29,829 nucleotides of DNA, from positions 1 to 29,829 of the forward strand of contig JAJZGO010000007.1 of the NCBI GenBank assembly GCA_021798415.1, given 5' to 3'. The notes under the pieces are model-generated. The model saw nothing but the letters and a program-made list of their open reading frames with translations. It made no database searches and was not told where the DNA came from. Origin of the DNA: Thermoplasmata archaeon (GTDB lineage Archaea > Thermoplasmatota > Thermoplasmata > Lutacidiplasmatales > UBA184). Shown here piece after piece: positions 1 through 6,376 of this stretch. The stretch's first letter is position 1. Each line of letters begins with the position of its first letter. The position numbers and the translations under genes were made by a program.

Positions 1-381
1 CGAGCCGTCGTGGGACCGCGAGGCGGGATCGCGCGCGGACGCCACTGCGCGTACGGGTGTCGCGGTAGGAGCCGGGGGCCGCGGCGGGCTCGGCCCGCGG
101 GGCGGGTCGGCCTCCAGGACGCCGAAGCACCGGGCTTCGAGGTGGAGCCGCTCGCGCAGTTCGCGGACGCGATCCGCGGTCGCGGCGCCGTGCCAGAGGT
201 GCCCGGCCGGGTCCCAGCGGAGGCCCAGGTCGCGCAGCACGGCGCGATTCGCGCAGGGCGCGGGGCTCGCGGGCAGGAGCACGGTGCGCAACTCGGCACC
301 GGCGGTGGCGAGGTCGGGGAACGGGTTCGTGGTCTCGTGGCGGTCGCTCTCGGTCGCGCTCGCGGCGCTGATTGCGGTCAT
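1..381 (-). CDS. Partial protein with a DUF5710-like WDP motif, cut by the left edge
   Basis: The frame from the ATG at 381 stays open for 127 codons to the window edge, so the C-terminus is missing. An in-frame TGA about 60 nt upstream leaves this ATG as the only standard start. After a polar N-terminus of about 30 residues, residues 45-75 read as a short domain with LGLRWDPAG followed by LWHG and a helix rich in Arg and Leu. This resembles small DUF5710-type modules (usually G-x-R-W-D-P then W), often found in proteins handling DNA, but the match is by eye. From about residue 87 the sequence is Pro/Arg/Ala-rich and probably disordered. A TATA-like ATTAAT at 495-500 with a palindrome just downstream suggests an untranslated leader of about 90 nt. 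Function unknown. Confidence 0.5.
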   Translation of the reverse strand, partial: MTAISAASATESDRHETTNPFPDLATAGAELRTVLLPASPAPCANRAVLRDLGLRWDPAGHLWHGAATADRVRELRERLHLEARCFGVLEADPPRGPSPPRPPAPTATPVRAVASARDPASRSHDGS

Positions 382-833
382 CGGCGCGAAGCGAGCGCGC
401 AGGGCTCGCGGCGAGCGAGACGCGAGCCCGTGCCCCCATCATGGTCGCCGAGCGAAGCGATGGAACGCCCGCGCGGGGAGTGCGCGGGCGCGAGATTAAT
501 GTGGGACCCGCGTGGTCGGGGGGCGACCGCGATGAGCGCGAGACGCCCGTCCGAGATCTCGTGCTACCGGGAAGACGGGTGACGCTGAGGAGGACGAGGT
601 CGGCGGGACCGGACCAGCCCCGAGAACCCTTCGTTCGTGTTTCGGGACGGATCGAGGGATTGTGCGGCGAGGAACGGGGACGGGGGGGTCGACCCATGTT
701 TCCGAACGCGGGGCGTGAGAGTTGGCGAGGATATCGAGAACGGAGACGCTCTTCGCCGGGCAGGCCCACCCCTGTGTGCCCGACTTCGAGCGGCCCCGGG
801 GCCCCCTTCTTGTAGCCGGCGCGCCCATGGCCG
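382..833. other. Gene-poor stretch between the left partial gene and the EamA gene
   Basis: Open frames exist on both strands (plus 372-815, minus 496-828), but their products are Arg/Pro/Gly-rich with no recognisable domain and look like chance frames in GC-rich DNA. The stretch holds a candidate minus-strand promoter with palindrome (466-500). It also has CCCGTC (546-551) able to pair with GACGGG (574-579) around the perfect palindrome CGAGATCTCG (552-561), and a weak TTCTTGTAG element at 807-815 that may serve the downstream gene. I see no tRNA or known structured RNA. Confidence 0.45.
466..500 (-). promoter_or_regulatory. Candidate promoter with operator-like palindrome for the left partial gene
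   Basis: On the minus strand ATTAAT (500-495) is followed four bases later by a 9-bp perfect inverted repeat, CGCCCGCGC (466-474) and GCGCGGGCG (482-490), with a 7-nt spacer. The repeat lies between the TATA-like box and the expected start site, a usual place for an archaeal repressor site. It could instead be a hairpin at the 5' end of the RNA. Confidence 0.35.
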
Positions 834-1802
834 GTGCCCGGTGAGGTCACGGTGCGCAATTCCCACCTCTCCCTCCTCGCCGCGGTCACCGCGGCCGGCT
901 TCTGGGGACTCTCGGGGACCGCGGCGCAGGCGTTGTTCGCGCTCTACGGGTTCCCGGTCCTCGGCCTCGTCACGGTCCGGATGCTCTGCTCGGGTCTCCT
1001 CGTAATCGGCCTCATCGGCCGGAAGGGCCGGCCACCGATCACGGTGACCTTCGTCCTTCTCTCGGTCTTGGGGATCGCCGGTTCCCAGCTTACGTACCTC
1101 GAGGCGATCCGCTACTCGAACGCCGTGACGGCGACGCTCCTCCAGTTCCTCTTCCTCCCGATGGTCGCCGCCTACGAGGGGCTCCGGGGCGAGGTCCGCT
1201 GGTCCTGGCATTGGAGCGCGACCCTTGGGATCGCGGTGGTGGGCACCGTGCTCCTGGTGACGAACACGGGGGTAGGATCTCTCGGGATCCTCCTCACGCC
1301 GCTCGGGGCGCTCTTCGGCCTCCTCTCCGCCGCCTCGGGTGCGTACTACTCAATCGCCGGCGGCCGCCTCGTGAAGGTCCACGGGACCTGGCCGCTCACG
1401 GCCTGGGGGTTCCTGGTCGGGGGCCTCGTCACCCTGCCGGCCGGGGCGTACGCCTTTGCGACCTACTCCTTCCCGGCCTCGATCCCGTCCGTGGCCGAGC
1501 TCGTCGGGCTCGTGGCGTTCGTCATCGTCTTCGGCACGCTCCTCGGCTACGGCCTCTACCTCTTCGGCCTTCGGCACCTCCCCGCGACCGAGGTCGGGGT
1601 CGCCGCGTCCGTCGAGCCGATCAGCGCCGGCGTGGCGACGCACGTCTTCCTCGGCGTCACGCTCTCGTTGGCCCAGTACCTCGGGGGCGCGCTCATCGTC
1701 GTCGCGGTAGCGCTCCTCGGCCTGCGGCGCCGCCCAAGGGGCGGGCGTCCGGCCCCGGACGCGACCGCGGTCCCTCCGGGTCGGAGCGATCCGCCGCCGT
1801 GA
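834..1802 (+). CDS. EamA/DMT-superfamily transporter
   Basis: This is a predicted inner-membrane exporter or exchanger of the drug/metabolite transporter superfamily. The 322-residue protein has about ten hydrophobic helices in two EamA repeats (roughly residues 12-145 and 155-295). The first begins with AAGFWGLSGT and the second ends with the SVEPISAGVATHVFLGV-type segment typical of the family. The substrate cannot be told from sequence; relatives move amino acids, nucleotides or small metabolites. The GTG at 834 lies 28 nt after a weak TTCTTGTAG element. A second in-frame GTG at 852 is preceded by GGTGAGGT, a plausible ribosome binding site, so the N-terminus is uncertain by six residues. 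The C-terminal tail of about 25 residues is Pro/Arg-rich and probably cytosolic. No neighbour suggests its substrate. Confidence 0.85.
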   Translation: MPGEVTVRNSHLSLLAAVTAAGFWGLSGTAAQALFALYGFPVLGLVTVRMLCSGLLVIGLIGRKGRPPITVTFVLLSVLGIAGSQLTYLEAIRYSNAVTATLLQFLFLPMVAAYEGLRGEVRWSWHWSATLGIAVVGTVLLVTNTGVGSLGILLTPLGALFGLLSAASGAYYSIAGGRLVKVHGTWPLTAWGFLVGGLVTLPAGAYAFATYSFPASIPSVAELVGLVAFVIVFGTLLGYGLYLFGLRHLPATEVGVAASVEPISAGVATHVFLGVTLSLAQYLGGALIVVAVALLGLRRRPRGGRPAPDATAVPPGRSDPPP

Positions 1803-1862
1803 CGCCCCGCGGCCGTTCGGGGAAGGCCGCCACGCCCGGCTCCGGTGTGGGGGGCGGAAAGC

Positions 1863-1869
1863 GTTAAGG
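1863..1869 (+). promoter_or_regulatory. TATA-like box of the RnfD-like gene
   Basis: GTTAAGG lies 33 nt upstream of the ATG at 1896, the spacing expected for a leaderless archaeal transcript. This favours that ATG over the in-frame GTG at 1845, which lies before the box. Confidence 0.45.
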
Positions 1870-1895
1870 CAGGCCCGTGGGCTGGTCCGCTGGTA

Positions 1896-3194
1896 ATGGT
1901 GGCGGAAGCGCCCGCGGTCCGACCGGCGACGCCGACGGCCTCGTGGCGGTCCCGGTGGACCTCCGTGATGCGGAGGCTTCCCCCGGCCCGACTGGTCGCG
2001 ATCTTCCTTGCGGGCCTCGGAGCGTACGAGGTCTACTACCTCGGCGGGCTCGGGGCGTACACGCTCCTCGCCCTCCCCATCTTCGCCGCGGCCGTCGACC
2101 TCGCGTTCCAGCGGGCCCGGTTCCCACACCTCCGGTTCCCCGATGCGGCGATCGCCACGGGTCTCTTCCTCGCCCTCCTGTTCCCGCCGAGCGCCCCGCT
2201 CGTCTTCGCCGGCACCGCTACGTTCGTGGCGATCGGCGTGCGGCACGTCCTGAGGCTCCGGGGGCGGCCGTGGTTCAACCCTGCGATCACCGGCGTTGTC
2301 GTGGGCACGCTATTCCTCGGACTCGCCCCCGCCTGGTGGGTCGGCATCGGCCCGTTCGGGGAGGTCGCGATGCTCGTCCTTGGCGGTCTCCTGATCGTCC
2401 GGACCCCGAGCTCTTGGCGCCTGCCGGCCGTCTTCCTGCTCACCTACGCCCTCCTTTCGGTCGTCCAGCACGTCTTCGTCGGAGCGACCACGGACGCCCG
2501 CGTCCTGCTTTTGCAGGCGGTCGACCCGGCGACCCTGTTCTTCGCGCTGTTCATGGTCCCCGAGCCCCGGACCTCCCCCGGTGCGGCGCACCAGCAGGTA
2601 CTCTACGCCGGGATCGTCGGGATCGCCGCGGCGTTCCTGCCGATCTTCCTTCCCACGCTCGGCATCCTCGTGAGCCTACTGGCCGGCAACCTGCTCGCGG
2701 TCGCCCTCCGGCGGAACGCCCCGGCGCCGGCCGCGACGCGGCCGGCGACCGCTCCGGGCCGGACGGGCCGGGGCAAGCGGAGCGCGGCCCGGGGAGCGAA
2801 GCCGGCGCCCGGACCGGCCGCCCGGTGGCCGATCGCCTATCGCGTGAGCGCGGGGCTCCTCGTGCTGGTCGTGCTGGGCGCGGTGGTCGCGGCGAACCCG
2901 GCGACGCACGCGACTGCGCCCCTCTTCAAGGTCACCGCGCCCGGCGGCGGGGGCGGAGGCGGCGTGACGGCCGCCTGCCAGTCGGACAACACATCGATCC
3001 CGTCGTCCGACCTCACGACGCTCCACAAGCTGCTCGGTCCGTCCGTGATCCTGTCGTACAGCTCCCAGACCGGCGTCGTCGTCTTCTACGACCCGGTCAA
3101 CCAGGTGACCGTGACCGAATCGGACCTCTACGAGGACTACGGCTTCGCCGAGTTCAACGGGGACGACTACGCGGTCTCGGGCTGCGCCCCCTGA
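1896..3194 (+). CDS. RnfD/NqrB-family membrane protein with extra C-terminal extracytosolic domain
   Basis: This is probably a membrane electron-transfer or flavin-associated protein of the NQR2/RnfD family. Of 432 residues, about 25-270 form eight to ten hydrophobic helices. The family signatures are a FNPAITG segment (127-133; RnfD and NqrB have FNPA) and FFALFMVPEPRTSP (215-228), aligning with the FMATDPVTSP segment of RnfD. A GAT tripeptide (196-198) sits after a helix, but the usual SGAT flavinylation motif is not clear, so covalent FMN is unproven. Unlike RnfD, the protein continues with a basic Ala/Pro linker (273-310), a further helix (about 316-334), a Gly-rich stretch and a polar domain of about 75 residues with two Cys (361, 430). 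No rnf or nqr partner lies in the window. Confidence 0.7.
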   Translation: MVAEAPAVRPATPTASWRSRWTSVMRRLPPARLVAIFLAGLGAYEVYYLGGLGAYTLLALPIFAAAVDLAFQRARFPHLRFPDAAIATGLFLALLFPPSAPLVFAGTATFVAIGVRHVLRLRGRPWFNPAITGVVVGTLFLGLAPAWWVGIGPFGEVAMLVLGGLLIVRTPSSWRLPAVFLLTYALLSVVQHVFVGATTDARVLLLQAVDPATLFFALFMVPEPRTSPGAAHQQVLYAGIVGIAAAFLPIFLPTLGILVSLLAGNLLAVALRRNAPAPAATRPATAPGRTGRGKRSAARGAKPAPGPAARWPIAYRVSAGLLVLVVLGAVVAANPATHATAPLFKVTAPGGGGGGGVTAACQSDNTSIPSSDLTTLHKLLGPSVILSYSSQTGVVVFYDPVNQVTVTESDLYEDYGFAEFNGDDYAVSGCAP

Positions 3195-3263
3195 CCGGCC
3201 CCGGGCGCGCGCTCCCGCGCATCCCTCCATACCCCTACAGCCACAGCTATAGTCTAAGTTGAA

Positions 3264-3300
3264 ATTCTATATACTGTAACCCGAATGTATCGATTTCGAT
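3264..3300 (+). promoter_or_regulatory. Strong TATA box and palindrome at the phoU start
   Basis: TTCTATATACT (3264-3274) stands out in an AT-rich island and lies 25-35 nt before the ATG at 3299, as expected for a leaderless message. The inverted repeat ATCGA-TT-TCGAT (3289-3300) covers the predicted transcription start and touches the start codon, so it could be an operator. TATAG (3248-3252) and CTATA (3267-3271) also form a loose inverted repeat around the TATA region. Confidence 0.6.
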
Positions 3301-4336
3301 GACACCGCACACGACCCGACCGACAGGGCAGAGGCCCCCGCCCCGATCCCGATCGACCCCCGCGCCGAGCGCGCGGGATCCGGCCCCCGGCGCGAACGAG
3401 CCGGGGGCGAGGCGCGCCGACCGCGACCGCGGTTCTGCGCGCGCGGCCCGGTCCGCCTCTCCCGTGGCCTTCGTCGGCGTCTCCGCCCACGAACCCGCCG
3501 AACACCTCTTCCGGGCCTTGCTCGCGGCCTACCTCGCCGGGGCGGACGAGTTCCTGATCCGGGAGTCCCCCACGGTCTCGCAGGCGACCCGCGAGGTCGC
3601 CCGGACGTTCTGCCGCCGCACCCTCGGGCCGGAGATACTTTCGGAGGGGGAGGGTGTCCTGCGCCTCCGCGACCTCTCGGCGGAGGGCTTCGTGCCGCTC
3701 GAGCGCCGGGTCGCCCGGATGGGGCGCGCGGTGGTCGAGCTGCACCGCCAGGCCATCGAGAGCTGGTCGGCGCTTCCGCTGCGGGAGGACGGCGTCTGGG
3801 CCGGTCGCGACGACGAGGTCGACCGCGAGGCGTGGTGCATCGAGCGGTGCCTCGGCCGCGACCCCTCGGCGACGCTCGACCCGGGCCGGCTCCTCGGGCT
3901 TTTCACGGTGACGCGGAGCCTCGAACGGATCGCGGACCACGCGGTCGGACTCGGCGAGGAGGGTCGCCGCCTCGCGGGAACCCCGTCGTCGTCCCTGCCG
4001 GTCGGGCTCCTGCGCCAGTTCCACCGCCAGGCGATGGACCATCTCGAAGGGGCCCTCGCCGCGCGGGACGCCTCTCGCGCGAACGAGCTGCTCGACACGG
4101 GAGAGGCGCTGACCGCCTCGGGGCGTGCGCTCGCCGACCGGCTCCTGCCCGCGGTCCACGGCGAGGCGGTCCCGCCGACGACGGTCGCCGCGGTCGCCCG
4201 GATCCTCGACTCGATCCTGCGGACGATCGCCTACGCCCAGGACATCGCCGAGGTCGCCCTCGACCGGGTTCCCGTCGCGGAGCTCGGCGACCGCCGGGCG
4301 CGCCCCGGCCGCGCCCCGCTCGCCTCCGCGGCCTAG
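3299..4336 (+). CDS. phoU: Archaeal PhoU-family phosphate regulator lacking the AbrB domain
   Basis: PhoU proteins are cytoplasmic helical-bundle regulators of phosphate uptake and metabolism. The region from about residue 55 follows the archaeal PhoU layout: an alpha/beta part (YLAGADEFLIRES, then GPEILSEGEGVLRLRDL, 110-126), then two PhoU helical repeats. The repeats are marked by EVDREAWCIER (173-183), RSLERIADHAVGLGE (206-220) and the related SILRTIAYAQDIAEVAL near 305-321. Archaeal PhoU usually begins with a SpoVT/AbrB-type DNA-binding domain. Here the first 55 residues are Pro/Arg/Ala-rich and show no such domain, so direct DNA binding is doubtful. A SixA-like phosphatase gene follows 79 nt later, and exopolyphosphatase and CHAD genes lie beyond it. 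No pst transporter genes are in view. Confidence 0.8.
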   Translation: MTPHTTRPTGQRPPPRSRSTPAPSARDPAPGANEPGARRADRDRGSARAARSASPVAFVGVSAHEPAEHLFRALLAAYLAGADEFLIRESPTVSQATREVARTFCRRTLGPEILSEGEGVLRLRDLSAEGFVPLERRVARMGRAVVELHRQAIESWSALPLREDGVWAGRDDEVDREAWCIERCLGRDPSATLDPGRLLGLFTVTRSLERIADHAVGLGEEGRRLAGTPSSSLPVGLLRQFHRQAMDHLEGALAARDASRANELLDTGEALTASGRALADRLLPAVHGEAVPPTTVAAVARILDSILRTIAYAQDIAEVALDRVPVAELGDRRARPGRAPLASAA

Positions 4337-4415
4337 CCGCCTGCGCCGCGACCCGGACCGGGACCGAGCGCAGCCGTTTTCCGTCCGCGGGCTCGCGGGG
4401 GAGAGAGAGGGCCGC

Positions 4416-4955
4416 ATGCGTCGATCCCCAGGATCCGGACCGCGCCACGTGAAAGTCGTCGCCGTCCGCCACGGTCCGGCTGAGGTCAAGGACCCCCTCC
4501 ACTGGCCGGACGACCGGACCCGGCCGCTCACGGAGGAGGGCGTCGAAGAGACGCGACGCGCCGCCCGGGGCCTCGTGCGCCTGACCGGTCCCGTCGACCG
4601 CATCGTGACGAGCCGCGCCGTGCGCGCCCGGCGGACCGCGGAGATCGTCCGTGACGCCCTCGGAGGAGCGGCCGCGCCCGAGCGGTGGCCCGAGCTCGAG
4701 CTCGGCCACCTCGTGCCGAGGATCTTCGACCGGCTGAACCGCGTGGTTCGCTCGGGCGAGCAGGTGGTGCTCGTGGGTCACGAGCCGACGCTCGCGGAGT
4801 TCGTCGGCCTCGCGCTCACCGGCGAGGGGATCGCCCTCGCCCGCCTCGGCAAGGCCGGGGCCCTCTGCCTCGAGTTCCCCGCGGCCGTGGTCCCGGGCGC
4901 GGCGCGCCTTCTCTGGCTGCTCACGCGGAAGCAGCTCGCGAGCGTGCGCGCCTGA
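4416..4955 (+). CDS. sixA: SixA-like phosphohistidine phosphatase
   Basis: This is a histidine-phosphatase-superfamily protein of 179 residues, close to the usual SixA size of about 160. The catalytic RHG is at 18-20 (VVAVRHGPAE), the arginine loop SRAVRARRTAE at 66-76 and the second catalytic His in VGHEPTL at 120-126. SixA enzymes remove phosphate from phosphohistidine proteins; a small-molecule or polyphosphate-related substrate is also possible. The ATG at 4416 follows a purine-rich GGGGGAGAGAGAGGG, which supports it; a GTG at 4449 would give a shorter protein starting just before the motif. The gene probably shares the phoU transcript. Its last 35 nt overlap the opposite-strand kinase gene tail to tail. 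SixA, Ppx and CHAD genes commonly cluster in prokaryotes, which fits this neighbourhood. Confidence 0.82.
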   Translation: MRRSPGSGPRHVKVVAVRHGPAEVKDPLHWPDDRTRPLTEEGVEETRRAARGLVRLTGPVDRIVTSRAVRARRTAEIVRDALGGAAAPERWPELELGHLVPRIFDRLNRVVRSGEQVVLVGHEPTLAEFVGLALTGEGIALARLGKAGALCLEFPAAVVPGAARLLWLLTRKQLASVRA

Positions 4956-5685
4956 GGGATGCCCGGGGCCGTCGCGGGCGGGGGGCGCCCGGGCCCTCGG
5001 CCGCCCCGTAGAGCGGGGCGATGTGGCGCTGCACGTCGGCGTGGACCTGCTCGGGGGCCCGGTTCGCGTCGACCCGGACGAAGTCGTAGTCGCGCCGCAT
5101 CCACTCGAACTCGCGCGAGAGGAGGTCCTGGTAGCGGAAGAAGCTCTCGAAGAGGTCGCGCGAGAGCGAGAGGTCCATCCCGGACTCCCAGTAGTCGAGC
5201 GTGCCGTACTTCGCGATCGCGCGGTGCAAGAGGATCTCCGGCCGGGCGTCGAGGAAGAGGACCCGGTCGGGCCGCAGGGCGAACCCGTAGAGCTCGCGCG
5301 CCCACGCGCGCGACGCCCCGCGGGCGATCGCGCGCGCCATGAGCGTGTAGATGTACCGGTCGGCGAGCACGGTGCTCCCCGCCGATAGGGCCGGGACGAT
5401 CTTGTTCTCGAGCTGGTCGGCGAAGTCGGCCGCGTAGAGGAGCGCCATCGTCGTCGCGCCGAGCGTGTGGCCCTTCTTCGCCCGGTCGATCTCCCCGCTC
5501 ACGAGGTCCGAGCGGCGCAGCCCGGTGTCGACGACCGAGTGGCCCTCGACCTCGAGCCACGACTTCAGGAGCGCGACCTCGGTCGTGCGCCCGGAGCCGT
5601 CCGCACCCTCGATGACGATCAGCTTGCCCGAGAGCGGCTCCGCGGGCATCCCCGGGAGGCGCGTGCCGTAGGTCCTATCCGTCAT
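4921..5685 (-). CDS. Thymidylate-kinase-like P-loop kinase, second of a tandem pair
   Basis: This 254-residue protein has the thymidylate kinase fold: P-loop EGADGSGRTT (26-35), the DRY motif (109-111) and a lid region near residues 155-175. The dTMP-binding TREPGG motif of true thymidylate kinases is not present; the equivalent place reads DTGLRRSDLV. The segment YWESGMDLSLS (165-175) is nearly repeated in the upstream paralog, which suggests shared function. The C-terminal 25-30 residues are Arg/Pro/Ala-rich, are absent from the paralog and lie partly over the end of the sixA-like gene. The ATG at 5685 overlaps the end of the upstream kinase gene by 11 nt, so translation is probably coupled. 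It may phosphorylate a nucleotide other than dTMP, or act in a heterodimer with its neighbour. Confidence 0.75.
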   Translation of the reverse strand: MTDRTYGTRLPGMPAEPLSGKLIVIEGADGSGRTTEVALLKSWLEVEGHSVVDTGLRRSDLVSGEIDRAKKGHTLGATTMALLYAADFADQLENKIVPALSAGSTVLADRYIYTLMARAIARGASRAWARELYGFALRPDRVLFLDARPEILLHRAIAKYGTLDYWESGMDLSLSRDLFESFFRYQDLLSREFEWMRRDYDFVRVDANRAPEQVHADVQRHIAPLYGAAEGPGAPRPRRPRASLRRARSRAASA

Positions 5686-6376
5686 GGATCAGTCGCTCCC
5701 CCGTCGGGAACCGCTCGAGGAGCGGCGCGAGGTGCCGGCGCACTTCCGACTGGACCGCCTCGACCGAGCGGGTGGCGTCCACGACCGTGAATTTGTCGCT
5801 GCGGGCGAGCCGGTCGTACTCCCGCATGAGCCGACCCTGGAACCGCTCGTAGCTCTCCGTCACGGTGTCCGAGAGACCGAGGTCCATGCCGGCCTCGTAG
5901 TAGCTGATCTTGAGCCGGGAGGCGAGCTTGCGTCGCAGCGTCACCGCGACCGGGACGCGGAAGTAGAAGACCCGGTCCGGCCGCGGGGCGAACGCGTAGA
6001 TCGTCCGCACCCACGCCGGGTCGCAGCCCCGGGCCGCGTCGCGGACGAACGCGGTGTAGGCGTACCGGTCGCAGACGACGAGGTACCCCGCCCGCAGCGG
6101 CGGGAGGATCTGGCGGTCGAAGCGGTCGGCGAAGTCGGTCGCGTGAAGGAGGGAGAACGTGGTCGGGGTCAAGAGCCCCTTCTTCTTCCCGCGGCGGATC
6201 ACGCCGGCGACGAGCTCCGAGGAGTTCCACTCGGTGAAGAAGACCCGGTAGCCCTGGGCCTGGAGCCACTTGCCGAGCAGCCTCGCCTGCGTCGACTTGC
6301 CGCTTCCGTCCAGGCCTTCGAAGACGAGCAGACGCCCCGGAAAGCCGTGGTGCGCGGACGGGTCCTCAGCCGGCAT
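5675..6376 (-). CDS. Thymidylate-kinase-like P-loop kinase, first of a tandem pair
   Basis: The 233-residue protein is of ordinary thymidylate kinase length. It shows a standard P-loop EGLDGSGKSTQ (20-30), DRYAYT (103-108) and a lid region containing SYYEAGMDLGLSD (158-170). It keeps the usual Lys-Ser of the P-loop, whereas its partner has Arg-Thr. The expected TREPGG substrate motif is replaced by TEWNSSELV (48-56). Automatic annotation would call it dTMP kinase; the missing motif and the exopolyphosphatase operon context make that assignment insecure. The ATG at 6376 lies inside the end of the exopolyphosphatase gene (11-nt overlap), exactly mirroring the next junction, so the three genes form one tightly coupled operon. 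Confidence 0.78.
   Translation of the reverse strand: MPAEDPSAHHGFPGRLLVFEGLDGSGKSTQARLLGKWLQAQGYRVFFTEWNSSELVAGVIRRGKKKGLLTPTTFSLLHATDFADRFDRQILPPLRAGYLVVCDRYAYTAFVRDAARGCDPAWVRTIYAFAPRPDRVFYFRVPVAVTLRRKLASRLKISYYEAGMDLGLSDTVTESYERFQGRLMREYDRLARSDKFTVVDATRSVEAVQSEVRRHLAPLLERFPTGERLIHDG

Noticed and set aside
528..587. Possible C/D-box sRNA (GATGA-like and CTGA boxes)
   Set aside because: The C box and inner boxes deviate from consensus and no guide target could be argued.
1845..1895. Earlier GTG start for the RnfD-like gene
   Set aside because: The TATA-like box lies between 1845 and 1896, so the later ATG fits better.
4921..6376. Polyphosphate kinase 2 identity for the tandem kinases
   Set aside because: Their P-loops and DRY motifs follow thymidylate kinases; the PPK2 Walker motifs are not seen.
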